17,991 bases of DNA, from positions 1 through 17,991 of the forward strand of contig JAWUVI010000011.1 in assembly GCA_034112445.1 (NCBI GenBank), read 5' to 3'. The stretch is from Pelagadaptatus sp034112445 (GTDB lineage: Bacteria > Pseudomonadota > Gammaproteobacteria > Pseudomonadales > Cellvibrionaceae). Below, one piece after another: positions 6,891 to 14,455 of this stretch. The stretch's first letter is position 1. Each line of letters opens with the position of its first letter. A model generated the notes under the pieces. That model had not been told where the DNA came from and did not search any database. It saw only the letters and a list, made by a program, of their open reading frames with translations. Made by a program: the position numbers and the translations under genes.

Positions 6891-7005
6891 GGGAGCACAT
6901 TTTTTTGATCACCATCGGTGCCGTAAGCTGCGTAAACATAAGGCAATACACGCATTTTCTCTATTAAAAGCCATTAAATTCAATGCTTACAATGTTTAAA
7001 CACTT

Positions 7006-7022
7006 CTGGTTCGATTATTGCT
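7006..7022 (+). promoter_or_regulatory. Sigma-54 (RpoN) promoter of glnN
   Basis: CTGGTTCG (7006-7013), four bases, then TTGCT (7018-7022). The GG (7008-7009) and GC (7020-7021) elements are exactly 10 bases apart, as the -24/-12 architecture requires, and the flanks follow the YTGGCACG-N4-TTGCW consensus except for two bases (TT in place of CA). Transcription would start near 7033-7035, about 45 bases before the ATG. Sigma-54 with NtrC is the classical control of glutamine synthetase genes, so the context agrees. Confidence 0.75.
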
Positions 7023-7077
7023 GACTTAAGTAGAGTAAATAACTAATTTGTCAGGTCATACTGGAAGGGGAATATCA

Positions 7078-9231
7078 ATGAGTGGGAATGAATCGCGATT
7101 AAAATCTATTTATGAAATAACAAATACAGCACCTTTTGAAATAGGCATGACAGAGCCGCTTAGTAAAATTTGGGCGACTGATGTGTTTGGCTTACATCAA
7201 ATGGAAGAGTCTCTTTCCAAATCTGCCTTTAAAGCAATCAAGAAAACAGTACAAACAGGTGCAGAATTAGATTCGGCGACAGCCGACATGGTTGCTGCAT
7301 CAATGAAAGATTGGGCGATATCTAAAGGCGTAAAATTCTTTTCTCATATTTTTTACCCAATGACAAATGCCACGGCTGAAAAGCATGATGGATTCGTTCT
7401 CACTAATTCTGATGGCGGCGCAATCACTGACTTCACCGGCAGTTTGCTTATCAAAGGCGAGCCAGACGGCTCCTCGTTCCCTAATGGTAGCTTGCGCATG
7501 ACGAATGCTGCACGTGGTTATACCGCGTGGGATCCAACAAGCCCTGCTTATATTATGCATACTGCCAATGGCGCGGTTTTGATGATACCAAGTGTTTTCA
7601 TGTCTTGGACAGGTGAAGCACTTGATAAGAAAATCCCACTATTACGTTCAAATGCAGCAATGAACAGTGCCGCTCAAAAAGTATTATCGTTGATGGGTGA
7701 AACCGATATTACGACTCTGAATTCAAGCTGTGGTGCCGAACAAGAATACTTCCTTATCGATGCTAACTTTGCTCATTCACGCCCTGACTTATTGCTAGCA
7801 GGTAGAACGTTGTTTGGCGCACCACCCGCTAAAGGCCAAGAATTTGATGACCATTACTTTGGTGCAATACCTGAACGTGTCCAAGTCTTCATGCAAGATT
7901 TTGAAGATCAACTCTATAAGCTAGGCATTCCAGCTAAAACACATCACAATGAAGTTGCGCCTGGTCAATTTGAAATTGCGCCTTATTTTGAAGCAGCAAA
8001 TGTAGCCGCTGATCACCAGCAATTATTAATGACGGTGCTTAAAAATACAGCCAAAAAACACGGTTTTATGTGCTTATTACATGAAAAACCTTTTGCTGGC
8101 GTGAATGGTTCAGGTAAGCATGTGAATTGGTCTGTGGGGAATTCTACACAAGGTAATTTACTTGACCCAGGCTCTACACCAAATGAAAATCTTAACTTTT
8201 TATTATTTTGCGGCGCCGTTATTCGTGGCGTACATAAATATGGTCCATTATTACGAGCAGTGATTGCTTCAGCAGCGAATGATCATCGTTTAGGTGCAAA
8301 TGAAGCCCCTCCTGCAATTTTATCTGTCTATCTGGGTGATCAGCTCGAAAAAGTATTTGACGACATTAAAACAGGCACGCTACACAATCCCTCTACAGGT
8401 GGATTAATGGACCTAGGGCTTGCACAAATTCTAAAATTTGAACGCGACCCAGGTGATAGAAACCGTACATCTCCTTTCGCCTTTACAGGTAACCGCTTTG
8501 AATTCCGCGCTGTTGGCTCGTCTCAATCAGTATCAGGCCCATTAGTCGCAATGAATACCATGCTGGCTGATTCTTTAGAATGGATAGCAAATAAACTAGA
8601 GTCTGAAATCAATAAAGGCACAGCACCTTCAGCAGCTGTCATTCCTGTTTTAAAAGAGCTTATGGAGTTGCATGGCAATGTAGTCTTTGGCGGTGATGGT
8701 TATTCTTCTGATTGGCATACAAAGGCAGTTGAAGAAAGGGGTTTGAAAAACATCCCAACGACAGCAGATGCACTTTCTGCATTTAAATCTGATGAAGTCA
8801 TTGAATTGTTTTCTAGCACAGGCGTATTAACCCCTGTCGAACTGGCGAGCCGATATGAAGTGTATGCTGAGCAATACATATTATCGATCGAAGTTGAAGC
8901 CAAACTGGTGATTGAAATGGCTACCACACAGATATACCCTGCTGCAGTGAGTTATTTGTCTAGCCTTGCATCTGTTCGTGTTGAATTGCTCAACTCTCCC
9001 GCCACGGCAGTCACTGATGCAGCGAACACGATGATGGGTTCTGTTGCCAAATTGAGTGAATCATTGGAAAAACATGATTTTAATTCAATTGACACGCATA
9101 TGACTTTTTTAGCAACGGAAGTATGTGCTCTGATGATTGAAGTGCGTGCCTCAGCAGATAAACTGGAAGGGTTGGTGTCAGACAGCTTATGGCCGCTGCC
9201 TAAATATCGAGAAATGCTATTTATTAAGTAA
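7078..9231 (+). CDS. glnN: Glutamine synthetase type III
   Basis: A 717-residue GSIII enzyme that makes glutamine from glutamate, ammonia and ATP in the cytoplasm. GSI is about 470 residues and GSII about 370, so the length alone points to type III (about 700-730). Motifs seen include GAEQEYFLID (219-228), HNEVAPGQFEIAP (290-302), GSGKHVNWS (344-352), NDHRLGANEAPP and a late FTGNRFEFRAVGSS block, all characteristic of GSIII. A long helical C-terminal part follows, as usual. The ATG at 7078 is chosen because AAGGGG (7065-7070) sits seven bases upstream; a TTG at 7048 in the same frame lacks support. No GSI adenylylation tyrosine loop is apparent. Control is probably by nitrogen limitation through the sigma-54 promoter upstream. 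No other nitrogen gene is adjacent. Confidence 0.95.
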   Translation: MSGNESRLKSIYEITNTAPFEIGMTEPLSKIWATDVFGLHQMEESLSKSAFKAIKKTVQTGAELDSATADMVAASMKDWAISKGVKFFSHIFYPMTNATAEKHDGFVLTNSDGGAITDFTGSLLIKGEPDGSSFPNGSLRMTNAARGYTAWDPTSPAYIMHTANGAVLMIPSVFMSWTGEALDKKIPLLRSNAAMNSAAQKVLSLMGETDITTLNSSCGAEQEYFLIDANFAHSRPDLLLAGRTLFGAPPAKGQEFDDHYFGAIPERVQVFMQDFEDQLYKLGIPAKTHHNEVAPGQFEIAPYFEAANVAADHQQLLMTVLKNTAKKHGFMCLLHEKPFAGVNGSGKHVNWSVGNSTQGNLLDPGSTPNENLNFLLFCGAVIRGVHKYGPLLRAVIASAANDHRLGANEAPPAILSVYLGDQLEKVFDDIKTGTLHNPSTGGLMDLGLAQILKFERDPGDRNRTSPFAFTGNRFEFRAVGSSQSVSGPLVAMNTMLADSLEWIANKLESEINKGTAPSAAVIPVLKELMELHGNVVFGGDGYSSDWHTKAVEERGLKNIPTTADALSAFKSDEVIELFSSTGVLTPVELASRYEVYAEQYILSIEVEAKLVIEMATTQIYPAAVSYLSSLASVRVELLNSPATAVTDAANTMMGSVAKLSESLEKHDFNSIDTHMTFLATEVCALMIEVRASADKLEGLVSDSLWPLPKYREMLFIK

Positions 9232-9242
9232 CCTATGCTCCA

Positions 9243-9263
9243 AAGCCTTTTTATAGAAGGCTT
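9243..9263 (+). terminator. Terminator-like hairpin after glnN
   Basis: AAGCCTT (9243-9249), loop TTTATAG, AAGGCTT (9257-9263), followed by the T-rich ATTCTTTATC. It lies 11 bases beyond the glnN stop codon. Confidence 0.65.
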
Positions 9264-9310
9264 ATTCTTTATCTATTTCCGCAAGCCGAATTAAAGGGGT
9301 CCGTTTTATT

Positions 9311-9333
9311 AGTGGGGTTATACTAACCCCACT
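9311..9333. terminator. Strong hairpin between glnN and the transglutaminase-like gene
   Basis: AGTGGGGTTA (9311-9320) and TAACCCCACT (9324-9333) form a perfect 10-bp stem with a three-base loop, followed by ATGTATTCTTTTTAG. A T-run eight bases after the stem makes it an imperfect terminator, but it is the strongest hairpin in the spacer. Together with the preceding one it suggests that the next gene is transcribed separately. Confidence 0.6.
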
Positions 9334-9364
9334 ATGTATTCTTTTTAGTTTTGTGGAAAATCTT

Positions 9365-9400
9365 GGAGTAAATATTATTACTAGGTATGTTATTTACTCC
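9365..9400. promoter_or_regulatory. 10-bp perfect inverted repeat before the transglutaminase-like gene
   Basis: GGAGTAAATA (9365-9374) and TATTTACTCC (9391-9400) are perfect reverse complements with a 16-base spacer, ending 47 bases before the ATG at 9448. It may be an operator or a leader hairpin. There is no T-run after it, so it is not a terminator on the plus strand. Confidence 0.45.
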
Positions 9401-9447
9401 GCATTCTATATACCGTGTCTTTTATTTCTTCTTCGCAGGATTTTGCT

Positions 9448-10257
9448 ATGTGGTTGCGTACCAAATGTGAATTAGTTTTTGATATTGAGATTCCTACACC
9501 TTTTATTTTTATGTTAAGGCCAAGAAGTGGAACGCAGCAATGGATTGCTAGAGAAGAGTATCGGCATAGTCCCTTTGTACATGTTATTGAGTTTACAGAT
9601 AATTATGGGAATCTCTGCCAGCGCTTAATAGCGCCACCTGGAAAATTTGCTATCACAACAATTGCGGATGTCAGAACTGCAGATTTTTCTGATCAAGCCC
9701 CTGGTGCGCCTTATGTTGAAATTCAGTTTCTCCCAGATTCAGTATTGAGTTATTTATTGCCCAGCCGTTATTGCGAATCGGATGTTTTTTGTCAAATGGC
9801 TACGGAAATTACTGCGGGCTTTATACCTGGTTATGATCAAGTGGCCGCTATAGAAGAATGGATACGCAATAATATCCGCTATGAATCTGAGAACAGCGAT
9901 ATTCTTGTTTCTGCCATAGATGTCAATTTAAGGCAATCAGGTGTTTGTCGTGATTTTGCACATATTGGTATCGCATTTTGTCGCAGTATCAGTATTCCCG
10001 CTAGATTAGTGGTGGGTTATCTATATGGTTTATACCCAATGGACTTACATGCGTGGTTTGAGGCTTATGTTGGAGGACGCTGGTATACCTTTGATGCGAC
10101 TCAACCTACCCTTAAAGGAGGGTATGTGGCTGTAGGTTATGGTCGGGATGCTGCGGATGTTGCGGTATTTAATCAGTTTGGTGTTGCCTCATTTCCTATA
10201 TTGCAGAAGGTTGATGTTGAGCTAATCAATAATAGTGATTTTACAGACTTAGTTTGA
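9448..10257 (+). CDS. Transglutaminase-like cysteine protease/amidase family protein
   Basis: A 269-residue protein of the bacterial transglutaminase-like family. An N-terminal beta-rich domain (about 1-110) has the recognisable segment IPTPFIFMLRPRSG. The papain-like core follows, with Cys167 in GVCRDF, His201 in DLHAWFEAY and Asp216 in FDATQ forming the expected triad. The C-terminal part carries YGRDAADVAVFNQFG. No signal peptide or membrane segment is seen, so it is probably cytoplasmic. The substrate is unknown; family members may hydrolyse or transfer amides. The start at 9448 is chosen because AGGA (9437-9440) sits seven bases upstream and the family typically starts close to this point. 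A GTG at 9415 would add 11 untypical residues. It follows glnN in the same orientation but across two hairpins. Confidence 0.88.
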   Translation: MWLRTKCELVFDIEIPTPFIFMLRPRSGTQQWIAREEYRHSPFVHVIEFTDNYGNLCQRLIAPPGKFAITTIADVRTADFSDQAPGAPYVEIQFLPDSVLSYLLPSRYCESDVFCQMATEITAGFIPGYDQVAAIEEWIRNNIRYESENSDILVSAIDVNLRQSGVCRDFAHIGIAFCRSISIPARLVVGYLYGLYPMDLHAWFEAYVGGRWYTFDATQPTLKGGYVAVGYGRDAADVAVFNQFGVASFPILQKVDVELINNSDFTDLV

Positions 10258-10294
10258 TTGCTTTAGGTGTAGTTGAGGTATTGAGGCTAACAAT

Positions 10295-10361
10295 CATTTT
10301 TCTTATGACCTTCGCTTTTTTAGTCTCTAGTGCCTCAAATTTGGCTTGTGACTATTTTGTG
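10295..10361 (+). repeat. Direct repeat, right copy, after the transglutaminase-like gene
   Basis: The partner of 6718-6784 (61 of 67 bases identical, same orientation). It starts 38 bases after the transglutaminase stop codon and lies 93 bases before the diguanylate cyclase start. In both places the repeat ends in a region leading into a plus-strand gene, so it may carry a promoter or untranslated element. I do not see clear -35/-10 boxes in it. Confidence 0.85.
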
Positions 10362-10453
10362 GCTGTAACAAATATTTATGGTTGTCTAGTCTACAATAAA
10401 GCCAGTTTCCTTATTCTTCTTTGAGCAATTAATAAACTCGAGAATCAACCTAG

Positions 10454-11956
10454 ATGAAGCAAAAATCTGTTTATGCCATCGTAGCCTTGGGTTACTTAGC
10501 CATTATTTTTGCTATATGGAGGCTACTCTATACCCCTGTTATTGCTATCCAAAGTACATGGGAATTAGAGCAAACGAAGTACATGAAAAACTCAAATCTT
10601 CTGGTGAAGCTAACCGAGGAGATGGGTTATGGGGGGTTTATTCACTCATTTAAAAACTACGTAATAAGGCGAGAGCCTCCCTTACTCAAGCGCTCTATGA
10701 ATTCCATCCAAGAAGTCTCCAATATATTAATATCGTTGGATGAGAGCCTTCTTGAAAAGAATGAGCGTCAGCATTTAATGAATTTATACAACACAGTTGA
10801 TGAGTATAAAAATCATGTTGAGTGGCTGAGAACAAATAATGATTTAGCGACCTCTTTATCTACAGCCGAGCTTGATCAGAAAGTTAGGGTCGATGACACT
10901 CAAGCACTTTTCGCTTTACAGTATATTGTCGAAAGCCATCGAGCCATTTTCAAAAATGTACGTTATCAAACAATCAACATGCAAGAGTCTTATATAAGGC
11001 AGCTTGTCATGTGGTTTGTGATAATTTCAGTGGTTTACTGGCTTGTTGCAATAGTTTGTTATTTTTATTATCGATCCTTTGTCCGAAGCCATCAGCATAT
11101 GGGTATGATTAATGAGTTATCCCCATCAGCCTTGGTATTAACCAATGAAACTGGAGAAATACTAGAGGTTAATCCGGCATTTTTATCGATGTTCGGCATT
11201 TCAAAAGGACTGAATATTAAAGGCTCTAATATAGATATCTTTGTGCCTGACTCCGCTAGAGATAAGCATAAAAAACTGCGGGATGATTTTCATAACTCTG
11301 AAAGAACTGTGGCAATGAATGAGCGCACAGGGGAGATTTATGCTAAACGCTTGGATGGTCAAAACTTTCCCGTTCAGGTTGCCATTTCCTCTAGGAGATC
11401 GCAGGGAGTAAATATCGCCTTGGCGGTTGTCAATGATTTGTCTAACGAAAAGCAATTGAAGGAAGAGGCGCGGCTTGATTACCTAACGAAAATACATAAT
11501 CGCCGTTACTGTGAAGAAGTTTTGGAGAAAGAATTTTATCGTGCTGAGCGATATGGAGGATCACTCACAGTAATGCTTGTGGATATCGATAAGTTCAAAG
11601 AGGTTAATGACTCCTTAGGCCATCAAGCAGGGGATGACGTCATCATTAACGTTGTTGATATTATTCAATCGCACATTAGGCAGTCGGATACTTTATGTCG
11701 TTGGGGTGGCGATGAGTTTCTTTGCATATTGCCAAATACAGCAATAGAAAATGCAGAGAAGTTGGCGGATAAATTAGTGGTGTCGGTCCATGATTATTAT
11801 TGCTCACAGCGCATAAAAACAACTTTAAGTATCGGTTTAGCGAAAGCTTTCCAAGGCCAGTCAATAGCAGATGTCATAAGTAATGTGGATGAAGCTTTAT
11901 ATACTGCTAAATCTCAAGGGAGAAATAGGTTCTCTGTTTATCAGGGTAAAGAATAG
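10454..11956 (+). CDS. Membrane-anchored PAS-GGDEF diguanylate cyclase
   Basis: A 500-residue inner-membrane protein making cyclic-di-GMP from two GTP. Transmembrane helix one spans about 7-28. A mainly helical periplasmic sensor segment (about 30-182) contains EEMGYGGFIHSFKNYV (55-70), a motif I associate with small four-helix-type input domains of receptors. Transmembrane helix two spans about 184-207, a PAS domain about 215-330 and a GGDEF domain about 338-498. The active-site motif GGDEF (418-422) is intact. RQSD (409-412), exactly five residues upstream, is a complete inhibitory site, so product feedback is expected. The ATG at 10454 has only a weak ribosome binding site but gives the proper first membrane helix. 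It stands alone between the repeat and a convergent gene. Confidence 0.92.
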   Translation: MKQKSVYAIVALGYLAIIFAIWRLLYTPVIAIQSTWELEQTKYMKNSNLLVKLTEEMGYGGFIHSFKNYVIRREPPLLKRSMNSIQEVSNILISLDESLLEKNERQHLMNLYNTVDEYKNHVEWLRTNNDLATSLSTAELDQKVRVDDTQALFALQYIVESHRAIFKNVRYQTINMQESYIRQLVMWFVIISVVYWLVAIVCYFYYRSFVRSHQHMGMINELSPSALVLTNETGEILEVNPAFLSMFGISKGLNIKGSNIDIFVPDSARDKHKKLRDDFHNSERTVAMNERTGEIYAKRLDGQNFPVQVAISSRRSQGVNIALAVVNDLSNEKQLKEEARLDYLTKIHNRRYCEEVLEKEFYRAERYGGSLTVMLVDIDKFKEVNDSLGHQAGDDVIINVVDIIQSHIRQSDTLCRWGGDEFLCILPNTAIENAEKLADKLVVSVHDYYCSQRIKTTLSIGLAKAFQGQSIADVISNVDEALYTAKSQGRNRFSVYQGKE

Positions 11957-12005
11957 CTTTTCTCTGAAAGCGATACTCAGTAATTCAAACCTCTGAAGCG
12001 AAAAA

Positions 12006-12027
12006 GGGTTGCTCTAAATAGTAACCC
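12006..12027 (-). terminator. Terminator between the diguanylate cyclase and MFS genes
   Basis: GGGTTGCT (12006-12013) and AGTAACCC (12020-12027) form an eight-pair stem with one wobble around a six-base loop. On the minus strand it is followed by TTTTT (12005-12001), so it mainly ends the MFS transcript. On the plus strand the T-run is poor. Confidence 0.7.
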
Positions 12028-12074
12028 CTTCAAGTATGGCTCTGGTATGTAGGATCAAACCACGAGCCCACTTA

Positions 12075-14354
12075 TTAAGACTTATTGGGTTCAGGCTTAT
12101 CGGTGGGATAAGAAATTTCGTTGATGGTCTTTATCGTATCGGAAGCTGATTCTGGGAGTGCTTGCACTATAGCTTCCGCTATGGCTGCGCTATGGTTCGG
12201 TGAAGCTGTTGATAATCGTCGCGCCAACTCAATGGCTGCATCATGACTTTCATCGTTGCTAATGGTGGTGTCAGGCAGGTGCTCTAAATACTCAGATGCA
12301 ACCGCTGCTGCGCTATCCGGCAGTGCCTCCACCACGGCAACTGCCATGTCCATGGCTTGTTCAGGGGCAGCTTCTGCCAGTCTTGCAACAAGATCGACGG
12401 TATGTGGGAAATGGGTGTCGAATTCAATGTCGGTTGTTGCGGTGGGCTGTTTGTTCAGATGCACTGTGGGGCTAATATCAATGTCGGCAGAATTTATATT
12501 ACTGGCATTATTGCCTTGATGAGTCGCTATATATTCTTGAGCCAAAGAAACTGATGATTCTGGCATGCCATCAGCCATTGCTGCCATAACATCTAATCCT
12601 TGTTCTTCTGAGCCCTGCCATAACTCGGCAGCAATATTAACCGCGTCTATTTCGCTATGGTCTTCATCCCGGTCTGCAGGCCGTGTTGCTCCATGCTCAT
12701 CGGAGAGTACGTGTGCATAGTATTGTGCAACTTGTGTTGCTAATTCGGGAGCGGCTTCCACCGCAGCCTTGGCCATGCCTACCCTAAGCTCGGGAAATGC
12801 TTGACCAATTTCAGCGGCAACCTGAATCATTTCATTGGGTTGCCACTGGGCTAACTGTGTAACTAGAGCGTAGGCCAGATCGGGGCGTGCGGTCACAATA
12901 GCTAGGGTGACGGCTTGAATCTGCCGCGGGATGGTTTGCTGCATCATTTCGTAAAGTTTCAATACATCAGTCTTTTCTACCGTGGCGACTGCCGCAGCAA
13001 CCTCAATACCTAACTCTGAATTTTTAAGTGTCATTGCTCTGGCTATGCTAATTGCTGCTATAGGATCTATTTCTGCAACGCTAATAGCTGTTTTCGCCTC
13101 CATTGAAAGTGGGCGCTCCTGTTCGATATATTCTGATCTTGGGTCAAGTTCTATCGATGATGACATTACAGCGCCTTGCATAACAAAATGTTCTTGCTCC
13201 GCCACTGGTAGCGCGTGGCGTGCATTCATACGCCACACCACAAAGCCCATTAATAGTAATTGAACGATGGCCAAATAATAGAAGAGCGCATCGACTCCAA
13301 ATTCACTCATGGCTATGGATGCTGTAAACGGTCCAAGAATACCGCCAAGGGAAAACGCCAAGATCAGAGAGCCCATTGCAGCAACCATTTCACTTTGTCG
13401 CAATCGGTCAAAGGCTTCTGCAATACTTAAGGGGTAGGTACAAGCAACAATTCCTCCGGTGGTAGCTGTAGCGACAAAGAGAGCGAACATATAACCGCTA
13501 GAAATTAAATTGATTACCAGCAGGCTCGCTGATGCAGAGATAAGTAACAGGCACAATAATACAGAGCGCCGGTCGAATCGATCAGATAAGTAACCGACGG
13601 GAAACTGCAAAATAAATGCGCCGAAAATAGCAGAGCCAATATAGAGCGACAAGTTAAAATCGGTGATTCCGTAGTGGCCAGCAAAAACCGGTAGAAGATT
13701 GAAAAGTGCAGAATAAGTTATTCCCGCGGCTAGGCAGCATACGACACCTAATGGCGATATAAGGTAGAGTTTGTGTAGAGGCATTGGAGTAACTTCACCA
13801 ATGGCGGGGCCACTTTTTTTACTAAGGACAATGGGAACAATAGAGGCACAGATCAACATTCCCGCAATAACAAATAACGTGGTATCGATAGGGTTTGCGA
13901 CATTCATAAAAAATTGACCACCGAACAATCCTGCCAATACAACGGCGTTATACATGGCTAAGACTTTACCTCGGTTGTCTTTGGTCGAGCTTTCGCTAAG
14001 CCAGCTCTCCATCGCTGTAAATGCACTGGCATTGCAAAAACCAATAATAAAACGCATTACTCCCCATAGAAGCGGGTTTGAATACAAGCTGCAAAGGAGA
14101 ATGCTCACGGCTGCTATCGCAGCACAGCCGGCAAACATACGCACGTGGCCGGCTCGAGAAATTAAGTTTTTACTGTAAATAGCACCTAATAACATACCTG
14201 CATAGTAAAGCGATAAGACGACACCAATTGCGGTGGTGTCAGAACCGTCCAGCCCCATGCGAACAGGTAAAAGCACGTTGATGAGGCCGTTACCCAGCAG
14301 CAAAATAAAACAGCTGATAAACAATGCTGCGAGTGAATTGAAAGTTTTTATCAA
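12075..14354 (-). CDS. MFS transporter with a long C-terminal helical-repeat extension
   Basis: A 759-residue protein. Residues 1-380 are a 12-helix major facilitator, with LYYAGMLLGAIYSKNLISRAGH (loop 2-3 region, from about 49), an FIIGFCNASAFTAMESWLSE block and YLSDRFDRRSVL (255-266) matching the second-half repeat of that loop. It resembles YcaD-type carriers of about 380 residues. After about 385 comes a soluble alanine- and glutamate-rich extension of about 375 residues. Its clearest part has three copies of a unit of about 40 residues, at 571-610, 652-691 and 706-745, each with the pattern A-x-LA...P...A..A.A....LP-[ED]-S. A related helical stretch lies at 475-546. Translation starts at TTG (14354), with GAGAG six bases upstream and a stop before any ATG. 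It could be cotranscribed with the symporter upstream (101-base gap). Substrate and extension function are unknown. Confidence 0.85.
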   Translation of the reverse strand: MIKTFNSLAALFISCFILLLGNGLINVLLPVRMGLDGSDTTAIGVVLSLYYAGMLLGAIYSKNLISRAGHVRMFAGCAAIAAVSILLCSLYSNPLLWGVMRFIIGFCNASAFTAMESWLSESSTKDNRGKVLAMYNAVVLAGLFGGQFFMNVANPIDTTLFVIAGMLICASIVPIVLSKKSGPAIGEVTPMPLHKLYLISPLGVVCCLAAGITYSALFNLLPVFAGHYGITDFNLSLYIGSAIFGAFILQFPVGYLSDRFDRRSVLLCLLLISASASLLVINLISSGYMFALFVATATTGGIVACTYPLSIAEAFDRLRQSEMVAAMGSLILAFSLGGILGPFTASIAMSEFGVDALFYYLAIVQLLLMGFVVWRMNARHALPVAEQEHFVMQGAVMSSSIELDPRSEYIEQERPLSMEAKTAISVAEIDPIAAISIARAMTLKNSELGIEVAAAVATVEKTDVLKLYEMMQQTIPRQIQAVTLAIVTARPDLAYALVTQLAQWQPNEMIQVAAEIGQAFPELRVGMAKAAVEAAPELATQVAQYYAHVLSDEHGATRPADRDEDHSEIDAVNIAAELWQGSEEQGLDVMAAMADGMPESSVSLAQEYIATHQGNNASNINSADIDISPTVHLNKQPTATTDIEFDTHFPHTVDLVARLAEAAPEQAMDMAVAVVEALPDSAAAVASEYLEHLPDTTISNDESHDAAIELARRLSTASPNHSAAIAEAIVQALPESASDTIKTINEISYPTDKPEPNKS

Positions 14355-14409
14355 GATTGGCTCTCTATGTTAGTGCGTCGATTTGCATCGTAATACTACG
14401 GAAATGACG

Positions 14410-14430
14410 GTTAACGCTCGAATCGTTAAC
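14410..14430. other. Perfect hairpin between the symporter and MFS genes
   Basis: GTTAACG (14410-14416) and CGTTAAC (14424-14430) pair perfectly around a seven-base loop. No T-run follows on either strand, so an operator or an mRNA-processing hairpin is as likely as a terminator. Confidence 0.4.
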
Positions 14431-14455
14431 TGCGCTCATATAAGTCTTGCAGCGA

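Larger units (their letters stand above)
6620..7005. other. Gene-free stretch upstream of glnN
   Basis: No convincing gene lies here. It contains the left copy of the long direct repeat (6718-6784), a 10-bp inverted repeat (6846-6890), and a weak four-pair GTGC hairpin followed by seven T residues (6887-6906). The near-palindrome TCAAATTTGAG at 6698-6708 echoes CTCAAATTTGG inside the repeat. Confidence 0.45.

Noticed and set aside
6846..6921. Standard NtrC palindromes upstream of glnN
   Set aside because: The GCACC/GGTGC halves exist, but the spacing (25 bases, or 3 bases for CACC-ATC-GGTG at 6910-6920) differs from the known five-base spacer.
6758..6955. 65-codon minus-strand reading frame before glnN
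   Set aside because: It runs through the direct repeat and the inverted repeat, has no ribosome binding site and resembles no protein I know.
7048..7077. Earlier TTG start for glutamine synthetase
   Set aside because: The added ten residues cover the ribosome binding site of the ATG at 7078, which has an ideal spacing.
9415..9447. Earlier GTG start for the transglutaminase-like gene
   Set aside because: No ribosome binding site precedes it, and the AGGA for the ATG at 9448 would lie inside the coding region.
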